A DNA stretch of 20,706 nt, taken from contig CAZROR010000028.1 in NCBI GenBank assembly GCA_964601765.1, forward strand, positions 1-20,706, in the 5' to 3' direction. Position 1 is the stretch's first letter; every line of letters begins with the position of its first letter. The translations under genes and the position numbers were made by a program. This document shows positions 1 to 6,201 of the stretch, piece by piece. Source of the stretch: SZUA-181 sp964601765. GTDB lineage: Bacteria; Pseudomonadota; Zetaproteobacteria; Mariprofundales; Mariprofundaceae. The notes beneath the pieces were generated by a model that had not been told where the DNA came from, made no database searches, and saw only the letters and a list, made by a program, of their open reading frames with translations.

Positions 1-20
1 TGTTCCGTAAAGCAACGATT

Positions 21-40
21 TACCGTTCATTACCGATCAT
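21..40 (+). repeat. Tandem 10-bp direct repeat upstream of the CRP-like site
   Basis: TACCGTTCAT (21-30) is followed directly by TACCGATCAT (31-40), two head-to-tail 10-bp units with one mismatch. The period is about one helical turn and the second unit abuts the CRP-like palindrome. It could be a binding site for a second regulator contacting one DNA face, or chance. No gene is visible between 1 and this repeat. Confidence 0.35.
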
Positions 41-55
41 GTGAGATATGTCACA
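40..55 (+). promoter_or_regulatory. CRP/FNR-superfamily binding site (TGTGA-N6-TCACA)
   Basis: The sequence shows TGTGA, the spacer GATATG, then TCACA, which matches both half-sites and the spacing of the CRP consensus exactly. It is unlike the FNR consensus (TTGAT-N4-ATCAA). Its centre (47.5) is about 42 bp upstream of the start predicted from the -10 at 78-83, the geometry of class II CRP activation. The absence of a recognisable -35 at 55-60 fits an activator-dependent promoter. Which CRP-family protein binds, and its effector, cannot be read here. Confidence 0.65.
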
Positions 56-77
56 GCGAATCGCGGCACGGACTCCG

Positions 78-83
78 TATGAT
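78..83 (+). promoter_or_regulatory. -10 element of the sRNA promoter (TATGAT)
   Basis: TATGAT matches the sigma70 -10 consensus at five of six positions. It is followed by a GC-rich discriminator (GCCCG). Predicted transcription start is about 90. The 17-bp-spaced -35 position (55-60, AGCGAA) is very poor, so transcription would depend on the activator bound at 40-55. No + strand protein gene lies downstream; the next genes (162-1863) are on the - strand, so the product should be a short stand-alone RNA. Confidence 0.55.
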
Positions 84-89
84 GCCCGT

Positions 90-182
90 TACTCTGATGT
101 CCGCCTCCCCCTCCACTCATCCTAGCAGACATCAGCGGGACAAAGCCCTGGCTGGAAACGGTCAGGGCTTTGAAGTTTCAGG
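90..182 (+). ncRNA. Candidate CRP-controlled small RNA with C-rich, G-free loop
   Basis: Two hairpins follow the predicted promoter. Stem 1 pairs CTGATGTC (94-101) with GACATCAG (128-135); past one C/A mismatch, two more G-C pairs (103-104 with 125-126) leave a loop at 105-124. That loop has no G and is mostly C/T, including CTCCCCCTCC and ATCCT, both complementary to Shine-Dalgarno sequences. A five-base linker leads to stem 2 (141-154 with 159-172), closed by a GAAA tetraloop. Known regulators with exposed C-rich loops (actinobacterial 6C RNA, streptococcal csRNAs, staphylococcal RsaE) act by blocking ribosome binding; a similar role here is inference. The 3' end is uncertain because stem 2 is followed by AAGTTTC rather than a clean T run. 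It overlaps the 3' end of the opposite-strand gene. I do not recognise the family. Confidence 0.55.
141..172 (+). terminator. GAAA-capped hairpin, probable sRNA 3' hairpin or weak terminator
   Basis: CAAAGCCCTG (141-150) pairs perfectly with CAGGGCTTTG (163-172). Four further pairs, two of them G-U on the + strand RNA, continue to a GAAA tetraloop at 155-158. The GNRA loop forms only in the + strand transcript, which suggests + is the functional direction. The T content downstream is modest (TTTGAAGTTT) on +, and there is no T run on -, so it may end transcription inefficiently, or stabilise the 3' ends of both the sRNA and the opposing gene. Confidence 0.45.
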
Positions 183-464
183 CTGTGGCAGGCTGGCGGG
201 AAATGTACGCTCAAACTCGGGGAAATAGCGGCTGATCACCGTAATATCAAAGCGGGCGAGGATGGCCTCCTTCGGCTCCCGCTCCAGCAAAAAGGCAAAG
301 GCAGCGCGAACAAGCGCTGCAGGCGACACCCTGCCACCGCTCAGGCGCTGATAATCCAACCGTGTCATGGTCACCCGGTGCCGGGTTTTGCCGCAGCCTT
401 CCCGTACCGTGACGTGGAAGACCATCGGCTCGCCGTCATCGCACTGCTCTACATCAATCCTCAT
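162..464 (-). CDS. Conserved-looking small protein of unknown function
   Basis: This encodes about 100 residues from the ATG at 464, preceded by a purine-rich ribosome site (GGGAAGGGG). A start at 491 would add nine residues but has less support. The body mixes short beta-like stretches (EPMVFHVTVREG) with a helical C-terminal half ending in REPKEAILARFDITVISRYF, a dense motif block that looks conserved. I have the impression of similar uncharacterised proteobacterial proteins but cannot assign a domain. There is no signal peptide, membrane segment or cysteine pair. It starts 11 bp inside the end of mpl on the same strand, so the two are probably translated from one mRNA. The stop lies inside the hairpin at 141-172. 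Function is unknown; a link to cell-wall recycling rests only on context. Confidence 0.72.
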   Translation of the reverse strand: MRIDVEQCDDGEPMVFHVTVREGCGKTRHRVTMTRLDYQRLSGGRVSPAALVRAAFAFLLEREPKEAILARFDITVISRYFPEFERTFPASLPQPETSKP

Positions 465-1863
465 CGTCTGCCCCTTCCCTGAATGCCGCAAGCAGGCGCG
501 AGTGAATGTTGTCGAAGCCGCCGTTGGACAAAATCAGAATGTCGTCGCCGGCCTGTGCCTCCCGCTTCAGCCGCTCGATGATCGCGCCGGCATCCGGCAA
601 CACCCCGGCATGGCTGCCTATCGCCCTGCAAACAGCCGCAACATCGAGCAGTGCATCAGGGTGCAGCTTGCGCGGCTCGGGCGGCACGAAAATCACGCGA
701 TCGGCGCCGACAAAGCATGAGGGCAGCCGCTGCTGATGAATGCGCGTGCGCATCGTGTTTGACCGTGGCTCCACAACAACCCAGAGCAGCCCGCCGCCCG
801 TGCGGGTGGCAGCCAGCGCGGATATCACGCCCGCCATGGATGTCGGATGATGTGCAAAGTCATCGTAAATACGAATGCCGCATGCCTCTCCCACCAGCGT
901 CATGCGCCGGCGCACGCCCGCGAAGGATTCAAAGGCATTCCGTATCGCCCCTTCATCCAGGCCGAGCGCCGTGGCGGCGGCTGCCACGGCACAGGCATTG
1001 GCCACGTGATGCACCCCGATCATGCACCAGTTCACCCGCAGCACCTCCCTGCCATGCCGGTACAGGCAGAAGGCGGAGCCGTCCGGGGCCAGCGCCCGCC
1101 ACTGCCACTCCGCCTCAGCCCCGCCATAGGTGGCGAAGGTGATTTGCGGTGTCCAGCAGCCGCGCGCCAGCACGCGGGCCAGGCTCGTATCATCGGCGTT
1201 GATAATAATGTGGCCGGCATGCGGCACCGTGCGGACGAGATGATGGAACTGGGTCTCGATAGCAGCGAGGTCGGGAAAGATGTCGGCATGGTCGAATTCG
1301 AGGTTGTTCAGAATCAGCGTGCGCGCGTGGTAGTGCAGAAACTTGGAGCGCTTGTCGAAAAAGGCCGTATCGTATTCATCGCCCTCGAGCACGAAGCACT
1401 CGCCTTCGCCCAGCCGCGCCCCTTCCCCGAAATCCTCCGGAATGCCGCCAATCATGAAGCCGGGCGCCTTGCCGGCCGAGGCCAGCACATGCGCCAGCAG
1501 GCTTGCCGTGGTTGTCTTGCCATGCGTGCCGGCCACCACCACCGCATGCCGGCCCGGCAGCACATGGCGGCCGATGAACTCCGGCCCGGACATGTATGGC
1601 AGGCCGCGGTCCAGCACGGCCTCCACCTCGACGTTGCCACGACTCAGCGCATTGCCGATCACGACCATGTCCGGGGCGGCATCCAGATGCGCCGCATTAA
1701 AGCCCTCATACACGGGGATCTGCTGCGCACGCAAAAAGTCGGACATCGGCGGATACACGCCCGCATCCGAGCCGGTCACCTCATAGCCCATATCGTGCGC
1801 CAGCTTCGCCACCGCCGCCATGGCGGTGCCGCATATGCCGATGATGTAAATCCGCTTGTTCAT
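454..1863 (-). CDS. mpl: UDP-N-acetylmuramate:L-Ala-gamma-D-Glu-meso-DAP ligase (murein recycling)
   Basis: Mpl ligates the recycled tripeptide L-Ala-gamma-D-Glu-meso-DAP to UDP-MurNAc in the cytoplasm, returning murein fragments to the biosynthetic pool. The 469-residue protein is close to the E. coli length (about 457). It has the Mur ligase order: N-terminal Rossmann-like UDP-binding domain (GICGTAM, residues 9-15), ATP-binding P-loop GTHGKTTT (112-119), central ligase domain, and a C-terminal domain with the DFAHHPTS motif. Mpl is preferred over MurC because of that DFAHHPTS motif and the MIGGIPEDFG stretch after the P-loop. The ATG at 1863 has a strong ribosome site (AGGAGG, about 4 bases upstream). 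The gene is divergent from the esterase with only 26 bp between the starts. It is followed, with overlap, by the small unknown gene. Confidence 0.93.
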   Translation of the reverse strand: MNKRIYIIGICGTAMAAVAKLAHDMGYEVTGSDAGVYPPMSDFLRAQQIPVYEGFNAAHLDAAPDMVVIGNALSRGNVEVEAVLDRGLPYMSGPEFIGRHVLPGRHAVVVAGTHGKTTTASLLAHVLASAGKAPGFMIGGIPEDFGEGARLGEGECFVLEGDEYDTAFFDKRSKFLHYHARTLILNNLEFDHADIFPDLAAIETQFHHLVRTVPHAGHIIINADDTSLARVLARGCWTPQITFATYGGAEAEWQWRALAPDGSAFCLYRHGREVLRVNWCMIGVHHVANACAVAAAATALGLDEGAIRNAFESFAGVRRRMTLVGEACGIRIYDDFAHHPTSMAGVISALAATRTGGGLLWVVVEPRSNTMRTRIHQQRLPSCFVGADRVIFVPPEPRKLHPDALLDVAAVCRAIGSHAGVLPDAGAIIERLKREAQAGDDILILSNGGFDNIHSRLLAAFREGADDED

Positions 1864-1884
1864 ACACCTCCTGCGGGCACAATC
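1856..1884 (+). promoter_or_regulatory. Weak candidate promoter for the esterase, possibly giving leaderless mRNA
   Basis: TTGTTC (1856-1861) and CACAAT (1879-1884) are separated by 17 bp, matching sigma70 hexamers at three and four of six positions. The predicted start would fall at about the A of the esterase ATG (1890), giving a leaderless message. The esterase also lacks a clear Shine-Dalgarno sequence. The match is weak and the call is tentative. Confidence 0.25.
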
Positions 1885-1889
1885 AGGCC

Positions 1890-2561
1890 ATGCATCGCAT
1901 CCTTCTCCCCTGCGTAAAGCTCGAAACCGGCGACAAGCCCACGGCCGGCATCATCTGGCTGCACGGCCTGGGCGCGGACGGACACGATTTCGAGCCCATC
2001 GTGCCGCAGCTCGGCCTTCCCGCCGAGTTGCATGTGCGTTTCATCTTTCCACATGCGCCGAGTATGCCGGTCACGGTCAATGGCGGCTACATCATGCCGG
2101 CCTGGTACGACATCCGCCATGCGGACATCGACCGTGAACAGGATGTGGACGGCATCCGCAAATCGGCCCGGCTCATTGATGACCTGATCGAATGCGAGCG
2201 CGTGCGCGGCATCCCGGCAAACCGCATCGTCATAGCCGGATTTTCACAGGGTGGTGTCATGGCCCTTCACGTGGGCCTGCGCAGACCGGAATCGCTGGCC
2301 GGCATCATCGCGCTGTCCTGCTACCTGCCACTTGCAGAAACAGTGGACATTGAAACCACGCCTGCCTGCAAGCACACCCCGGTTTTCATGGCACATGGTG
2401 TGGAGGATCCCATTGCTCCGTTCTCCCTCGGGGACCAGACACAGCGACAGCTTGCCGCACTGGGGCATCCCGTGGAATGGCACACCTACCCCATCGGCCA
2501 TCACGTCTGCGCGGAAGAAGCCCGTGCCATCGGACACTGGATTGCAAAAAGGTTCGGGTAG
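1890..2561 (+). CDS. Carboxylesterase/phospholipase-family alpha/beta hydrolase
   Basis: A 223-residue protein of the bacterial carboxylesterase/acyl-protein-thioesterase-like family (Abhydrolase_2; Pseudomonas EstB is a known member), normally a cytoplasmic hydrolase of short-chain esters. The oxyanion region LHGLGADGHDF is at 24-34, the nucleophile elbow GFSQGG at 117-122 (Ser119), a catalytic Asp in VEDP (Asp173), and the His in PIGHHVC (His204). The length is typical and no signal peptide is visible. The ATG at 1890 has no good ribosome site. The gene is divergent from mpl. Its TAG stop touches the stop of the opposing gene with no spacer and no terminator between them. The physiological substrate cannot be predicted. 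Confidence 0.9.
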   Translation: MHRILLPCVKLETGDKPTAGIIWLHGLGADGHDFEPIVPQLGLPAELHVRFIFPHAPSMPVTVNGGYIMPAWYDIRHADIDREQDVDGIRKSARLIDDLIECERVRGIPANRIVIAGFSQGGVMALHVGLRRPESLAGIIALSCYLPLAETVDIETTPACKHTPVFMAHGVEDPIAPFSLGDQTQRQLAALGHPVEWHTYPIGHHVCAEEARAIGHWIAKRFG

Positions 2562-3359
2562 CTACGTGATTTTATCCGGTGCGTGCAGGGCCTCGGCATC
2601 GACATAAACCGCCGAGGGATAGACCGGGCCGACATCGACCATCAGCCAGGTGTCGCCCCTGAGGCCCAGCTCGACATCGATCACATCTCCAGGCTCGAGA
2701 AATCGCACGATTTCCTCGGCCAGCCAGAGCGGGCCGATGGCCTCGGCATGATTGTCGAACTGCAGCCAGACATGCTGTCCCTCGATGCGCACCAGTCGCG
2801 CGTGGCCTTCGGCGAACTCGGAAAACCGCTGACCGCGCAGGCGCGGGGCCACGCCGCTGCCCAGGCGCACAAAGTGAAAGAGCAGCTGCGCGGCCTTGGC
2901 GGCGCGAACGCATGCGGGCTCAAGCTCATCCACCACGCTGAGAAACTCGAGCCGCTCCGCCGCGGTCAGCCAGCGACGGCGGCTCAGCGAATCCAGCCAG
3001 GCCCGCAACACCTCGCAGTAATCGCGGATCATGGTGCTGTCGGCAGCCACTTCCCGCATCAGATACCAGCCAAGAAAATCGCGCAGATGCTCGGCGTCCA
3101 GCTGGCTCAGCTCCAGCCCGCCCAGCTCAGAGGTCGGCTCGACATCCCCGTCAAAAAGCTGCTCCATGTTTGCTTCCAGGGCCTGTTCCCACTCCGCCAG
3201 ATCGCCTTCGTCCTGCTCTGCGTCATCCTGGAACAGGTCCGAAAAATGCAGCAGATAGTCTGCCAGCGCCTCCATGCAGCCCTCGGCCATGCGCCCGCGC
3301 CCGGCATCCTGCCGCATCTGGCCCAGCACGAAGGAATCCATGGCTTCCTGCAAAATCAT
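2562..3359 (-). CDS. Uncharacterised acidic two-part protein
   Basis: I do not recognise this 265-residue protein. The ATG at 3359 is chosen because a strong GAGGAG ribosome site (3367-3372) sits 7 bases upstream; a GTG at 3395 would add 12 residues and lacks such a site. Residues 1-165 look helical, with a very acidic stretch at about 43-75 (DLFQDDAEQDEGDLAEWEQ). Residues about 180-256 look beta-rich and could form a small barrel (HARLVRIEGQHVWLQF, then PGDVIDVELGLRGDTWLMVD). There is no signal peptide or membrane segment, so it is probably cytoplasmic. It is divergent from efp across 98 bp and convergent, stop to stop, with the esterase. A nucleic-acid- or protein-binding barrel is only a guess. 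Confidence 0.78.
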   Translation of the reverse strand: MILQEAMDSFVLGQMRQDAGRGRMAEGCMEALADYLLHFSDLFQDDAEQDEGDLAEWEQALEANMEQLFDGDVEPTSELGGLELSQLDAEHLRDFLGWYLMREVAADSTMIRDYCEVLRAWLDSLSRRRWLTAAERLEFLSVVDELEPACVRAAKAAQLLFHFVRLGSGVAPRLRGQRFSEFAEGHARLVRIEGQHVWLQFDNHAEAIGPLWLAEEIVRFLEPGDVIDVELGLRGDTWLMVDVGPVYPSAVYVDAEALHAPDKIT

Positions 3360-3372
3360 CGCGTCGCTCCTC

Positions 3373-3401
3373 TTGCCTGCAAATGTGCTTTTCACTATGG
3401 T
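3373..3401 (+). promoter_or_regulatory. Candidate sigma70 promoter of efp
   Basis: TTGCCT (3373-3378) and TATGGT (3396-3401) lie 17 bp apart, each matching its consensus hexamer at four of six positions. The predicted start is about 3408, giving an mRNA leader of about 50 bases. It overlaps the ribosome site region of the divergent unknown gene, so transcription of the two genes could interfere. Confidence 0.4.
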
Positions 3402-3403
3402 CG

Positions 3404-3435
3404 CCGGCCCGAAATCACGGCCGCCGCAGGGCCGG
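3404..3435 (+). promoter_or_regulatory. GC-rich stem-loop in the efp leader
   Basis: CCGGCCC (3404-3410) can pair with GGGCCGG (3429-3435) around an 18-base loop, between the predicted efp start of transcription and its ribosome site (AGGAG, 3446-3450). The ribosome site itself stays unpaired. It could affect mRNA stability or simply reflect GC-rich sequence. Confidence 0.3.
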
Positions 3436-3457
3436 ATAGTGCCGCAGGAGTGAGTTT

Positions 3458-4018
3458 ATGCAAATCAATGCCCCATCCATCCGCCAGGGAATGATCCTTG
3501 AAATCGACGGAGCGCTCTGGCGCGTCATGAAAACGCAACATGTTACGCCGGGCAAGGGCGTGGCCTGCATGCAGGTGGAAATGCGCAATGTGGAGACTGG
3601 CACAAAAACCAACAAGCGCTTCAACTCCACGGAAAAGCTGGAGCGCGTCACCCTGACCCAGCGCCCGATGCAGTTCCTTTATGAAGACGGCGGCACCTAC
3701 CATTTCATGGATATGGAAACCTATGAGCAGCTGGCCCTGCCGGAAGAGCTGCTGGAACAGGCCAGGCCGTATCTGTTGCCGGAAACCGAGGTCATCATCG
3801 AAATGCATGGAGACCGGCCGCTGAATGTGCAGCTGCCACAAACCGTGGTGCTTACCGTCGTCGAATGCGATGCCGCCATCAAGGGACAGACCGCAACCGG
3901 CTCCTTCAAGCCGGCAAAGCTTGAAACCGGGGCCTCCGTGATGGTACCCCCCTACCTCGAGGCCGGCACAAAAATCCGCGTCAACACCGAAAGCGGCGAA
4001 TACGTCGAACGCGCCTGA
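3458..4018 (+). CDS. efp: Translation elongation factor P
   Basis: EF-P binds ribosomes stalled at polyproline stretches and promotes peptide-bond formation. The 186-residue protein has the usual three-barrel layout: an N-terminal KOW-like domain with the tip loop PGKG (Lys33, the residue modified in lysine-type EF-Ps), a middle domain (about 65-125), and a C-terminal domain with KGQTATGSFKPAKLETGASVMVPP, close to the family signature. Lysine at the tip implies EpmAB-type or another lysine modification rather than EarP arginine rhamnosylation; no modification enzyme is in the window. The ATG is preceded by AGGAG at 7 bases. It is probably monocistronic: the TetR operon has its own promoter beginning 13 bp after the efp stop. 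No clear terminator separates them, so read-through is possible. Confidence 0.96.
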   Translation: MQINAPSIRQGMILEIDGALWRVMKTQHVTPGKGVACMQVEMRNVETGTKTNKRFNSTEKLERVTLTQRPMQFLYEDGGTYHFMDMETYEQLALPEELLEQARPYLLPETEVIIEMHGDRPLNVQLPQTVVLTVVECDAAIKGQTATGSFKPAKLETGASVMVPPYLEAGTKIRVNTESGEYVERA

Positions 4019-4031
4019 ATCGGGCGAACGA

Positions 4032-4060
4032 TTGACGCCGCATGGTTGAAAGCCTATCGT
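4032..4060 (+). promoter_or_regulatory. Sigma70 promoter of the efflux operon
   Basis: TTGACG (4032-4037, five of six) and TATCGT (4055-4060, four of six) are separated by 17 bp. The predicted start is about 4067, inside the TetR-like operator and 30 bases before the repressor ATG. This is a standard arrangement for autorepression. Confidence 0.6.
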
Positions 4061-4063
4061 GCA

Positions 4064-4079
4064 GACCGACCGTTCGGTC
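4064..4079 (+). promoter_or_regulatory. TetR-family operator, autoregulatory
   Basis: GACCGA (4064-4069) and TCGGTC (4074-4079) form a 16-bp palindrome with a single mismatched pair around a CG centre. Sites of the ACCGACCGNTCGGT kind are typical of TetR-family repressors. It covers the predicted transcription start, so bound repressor would block initiation of its own operon. Assignment to the adjacent TetR gene is inference from position. Confidence 0.65.
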
Positions 4080-4096
4080 AGTATAGGAGTAAGCTA

Positions 4097-4720
4097 ATGA
4101 CGGAGTCCTTGTCTGCCGGAGCAGAGCAGATACTCAAGGCCGCGGAGCCGCTACTTGCCGAACACGGCTTTGATGGCGTCTCCATCATGGACATCGCACG
4201 GCGTGCCGGCGTCTCCAAGGCGAACATCTATCATCATTTCGCTTCCAAGGAGGCACTTTATCTCGCCACGGTCAGATATGCTTTCCGTGACATGGCTGCG
4301 CTCGTAGCCGATCTGGATGCGGCTACCGACACCCCTGACGGCCAGCTATCCCACTTTGCCAAGTCGCACCTCGCCTTTCTGTTTCAGCATCCGAATGTGC
4401 CACGGCTGATTATGCGCGAGCTCCTGAGCAGCAAGAGCATGCGTGGACGGGCACTTGCTGAGCAGGTATTCAGCGAGCATTTCGCGCGGCTGTCCGCCAT
4501 TATCCGCCGTGGGCAACAGGCCGGGCTGCTGCGCAGCGACGTGGATGCCGGTCATATGGCCATCGCTATCGCCGGTATGAACGTGTTCCTGTTTCTGGCC
4601 TGGCCAGCCCTTCACCACCTCCCCGACGGGACATTCCGGAATCCTGAAACCAGCGGGCGCACCATGTTCAACCTGCTGCTGGACGGCCTTGCATCGGGCG
4701 GGGAAGGAGAAGACCGGTGA
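4097..4720 (+). CDS. TetR-family transcriptional repressor of the efflux operon
   Basis: A 207-residue protein with an N-terminal TetR helix-turn-helix (VSIMDIARRAGVSKANIYHHF, about residues 28-48, shown in part: ARRAGVSKANIYHHF) and a helical C-terminal ligand/dimer domain. The ATG at 4097 is chosen over an in-frame ATG at 4046 because AGGAG lies 7 bases before it, and because the upstream start would put the promoter and operator inside the coding region. The stop overlaps the next gene's GTG by 4 bp. In this position it most likely represses its own operon through the palindrome at 4064-4079 and is released by a pump substrate. The ligand is unknown. Confidence 0.92.
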   Translation: MTESLSAGAEQILKAAEPLLAEHGFDGVSIMDIARRAGVSKANIYHHFASKEALYLATVRYAFRDMAALVADLDAATDTPDGQLSHFAKSHLAFLFQHPNVPRLIMRELLSSKSMRGRALAEQVFSEHFARLSAIIRRGQQAGLLRSDVDAGHMAIAIAGMNVFLFLAWPALHHLPDGTFRNPETSGRTMFNLLLDGLASGGEGEDR

Positions 4721-6201
4721 ACAGACCGACCACCCTGGCATGTGTCTGGCTGTGCCTGCTTTTGGGGGCCCCCGCCATGGCAGGTGAGCCGATGACGCTT
4801 GCACAGGCACTGCGAATCGTGCTGGCCCAACACCCTGACATTGAGCTTGCCCGCGTGGATACAGCCATTGCCAGGACGGAAATTCAGCGTACCAAAGGGC
4901 TGCTTGACCCAAGCTACAGCGCCACCATCACAGCCAGCGACGAACAGGTACCGGTCGCCAGTGACTTCCAGCCATCCGAAAAACGCATCGCCAGCCTGGC
5001 TGGCAGCGTCAGCAAACCACTGGCGAACGGCGGCACGCTCAGCGCGGATATCAATTACTCGCGTACGAGCCAGGGCTTTGTGTCGCCGCTTGCCTCCCAG
5101 CTGGCAAAATTCAACCCCGAGTATCAGAACCAGGTAGACATCAGCTATCGTCATCCACTGCTACGCGGGGCCGGCCGTCCCGATTACCGTGAAAGCCTGA
5201 CTGCTGCACGTGCCGACACGCGCGCAGCCGAAATCAAGCAACGCAGTATTGCCCACGTGCTGAGCCTGAAGGTGCTGAATGCCTACTATCAGCTGGCAGG
5301 CGATGACATCAGGGTGGAACTTGCCAGGCAGGCCGTGGCAAGGGCCAGAAAGCTGCTTGCATACCAGCGTTCCCGTGAGCACTTCGGCCTTATCGAACAG
5401 GCCGACCGGCTGCAGGCCGAAGCGCTGCTGGCGGCAAGACAAACGGAGCTGCAGCAGGCCATCGCCCAACGCAAGGCCAGCGCAGCCACCCTGAACCGGC
5501 TGATGCTGCGCCGGCCCGATGCCCCGATCGACCTGCCTGCAGCCGACATCCGTGTTGTTCCCGAAGCCCCGGACATCCGCAAGGCAACAAGGCAGGCAGA
5601 ACTGCAACGCCCCGAACTCCAGGCACTCGCCGCAGAACTGAAGGCAGCGGAAGCGCGGCTTACCGCAGCACGTGACGTTGGGCGGATGCAGCTGGATGCC
5701 GTTGCCAAGCTGGGTACCCGCTCGTTGGATAGCAGTGCCAGCCTCGCCGCAGCGCGTGGACTGAGCATCAGCGAGCGCTTCGCCTCGCTGTCGCTGGAGA
5801 TGAGTGACACCGTGCGCAACAGACGGGTGAAAGCTGACATCCGTAAGGCCGAACTAACGCGACAGCGGCTGATTGCGGAACGGGCACAGGTACTTGAACA
5901 GATCCGGGACGAGCTGGCCAGCGCCATCACCGCTATCAATGCCGGGCGACCGACGCTTAAACTTGCACGCCGTGAGGCCCGGGCCGAAAAGAGAAAGTTT
6001 GATGCGGAGATGCGCCGCTATCGGGAAGGTAGATCGGACACGGCAACGCTTGTTCAGTTCGAGGGAGACCTGAGAAGTGCCGAGCTTCGTGCCGAGTTGC
6101 AATATCTGAGTCTTCTTCTCACCGAACGGCAGCTGGCCTGGGCCAGGGGCTCGCTATTACAGGAGCTTGGCCTGAAAATGGCTGGGGGAGATGGCCAATG
6201 A
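4717..6201 (+). CDS. TolC-family outer membrane efflux channel
   Basis: A 494-residue outer membrane factor of the TolC/OprM type, forming the trimeric exit duct of a tripartite pump. Residues 1-22 are a signal peptide ending AMA. The two repeats of the family can be seen, each starting with a helical segment (MTLAQALRIVLAQHPDIELA near 26-45) and containing long coiled-coil helices rich in Ala, Arg and Gln (about 165-250 and 285-330). There is no lipobox cysteine, so it is not a lipoprotein of the OprM kind. The GTG start (4717) has AAGGAG 7 bases upstream and overlaps the repressor stop (GTGA). The end overlaps the RND start (ATGA), implying coupled translation. Confidence 0.9.
   Translation: MNRPTTLACVWLCLLLGAPAMAGEPMTLAQALRIVLAQHPDIELARVDTAIARTEIQRTKGLLDPSYSATITASDEQVPVASDFQPSEKRIASLAGSVSKPLANGGTLSADINYSRTSQGFVSPLASQLAKFNPEYQNQVDISYRHPLLRGAGRPDYRESLTAARADTRAAEIKQRSIAHVLSLKVLNAYYQLAGDDIRVELARQAVARARKLLAYQRSREHFGLIEQADRLQAEALLAARQTELQQAIAQRKASAATLNRLMLRRPDAPIDLPAADIRVVPEAPDIRKATRQAELQRPELQALAAELKAAEARLTAARDVGRMQLDAVAKLGTRSLDSSASLAAARGLSISERFASLSLEMSDTVRNRRVKADIRKAELTRQRLIAERAQVLEQIRDELASAITAINAGRPTLKLARREARAEKRKFDAEMRRYREGRSDTATLVQFEGDLRSAELRAELQYLSLLLTERQLAWARGSLLQELGLKMAGGDGQ

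Noticed and set aside
141..172. Hairpin as a dedicated intrinsic terminator for the - strand mpl operon
   Set aside because: There is no T run on the - strand side, and the GNRA tetraloop forms only in the + transcript; it is listed as part of the sRNA instead.
82..228. A 48-codon + strand reading frame through the sRNA candidate (ATG at 82)
   Set aside because: Its ATG overlaps the -10 and would lie upstream of the predicted transcript start, no ribosome site precedes it or the next in-frame ATG (97), and it runs antisense into the unknown gene at 162-464. Structure explains the region better.
847..1917. Long + strand frame (356 codons) antisense to mpl
   Set aside because: A shadow of mpl in high-GC sequence; it has no ribosome site, its product has no recognisable motif, and mpl on the other strand is unambiguous.
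2583..3494. 303-codon + strand frame opposite the unknown acidic gene
   Set aside because: No ribosome site and a low-complexity Gln/His/Arg-rich product with no family look; the - strand gene has a strong GAGGAG site and plausible protein composition. It also runs into efp.
4018..4033. AATCG/CGATT 5-bp hairpin after efp as a terminator
   Set aside because: The stem is short with no T run, and it overlaps the -35 of the efflux promoter.
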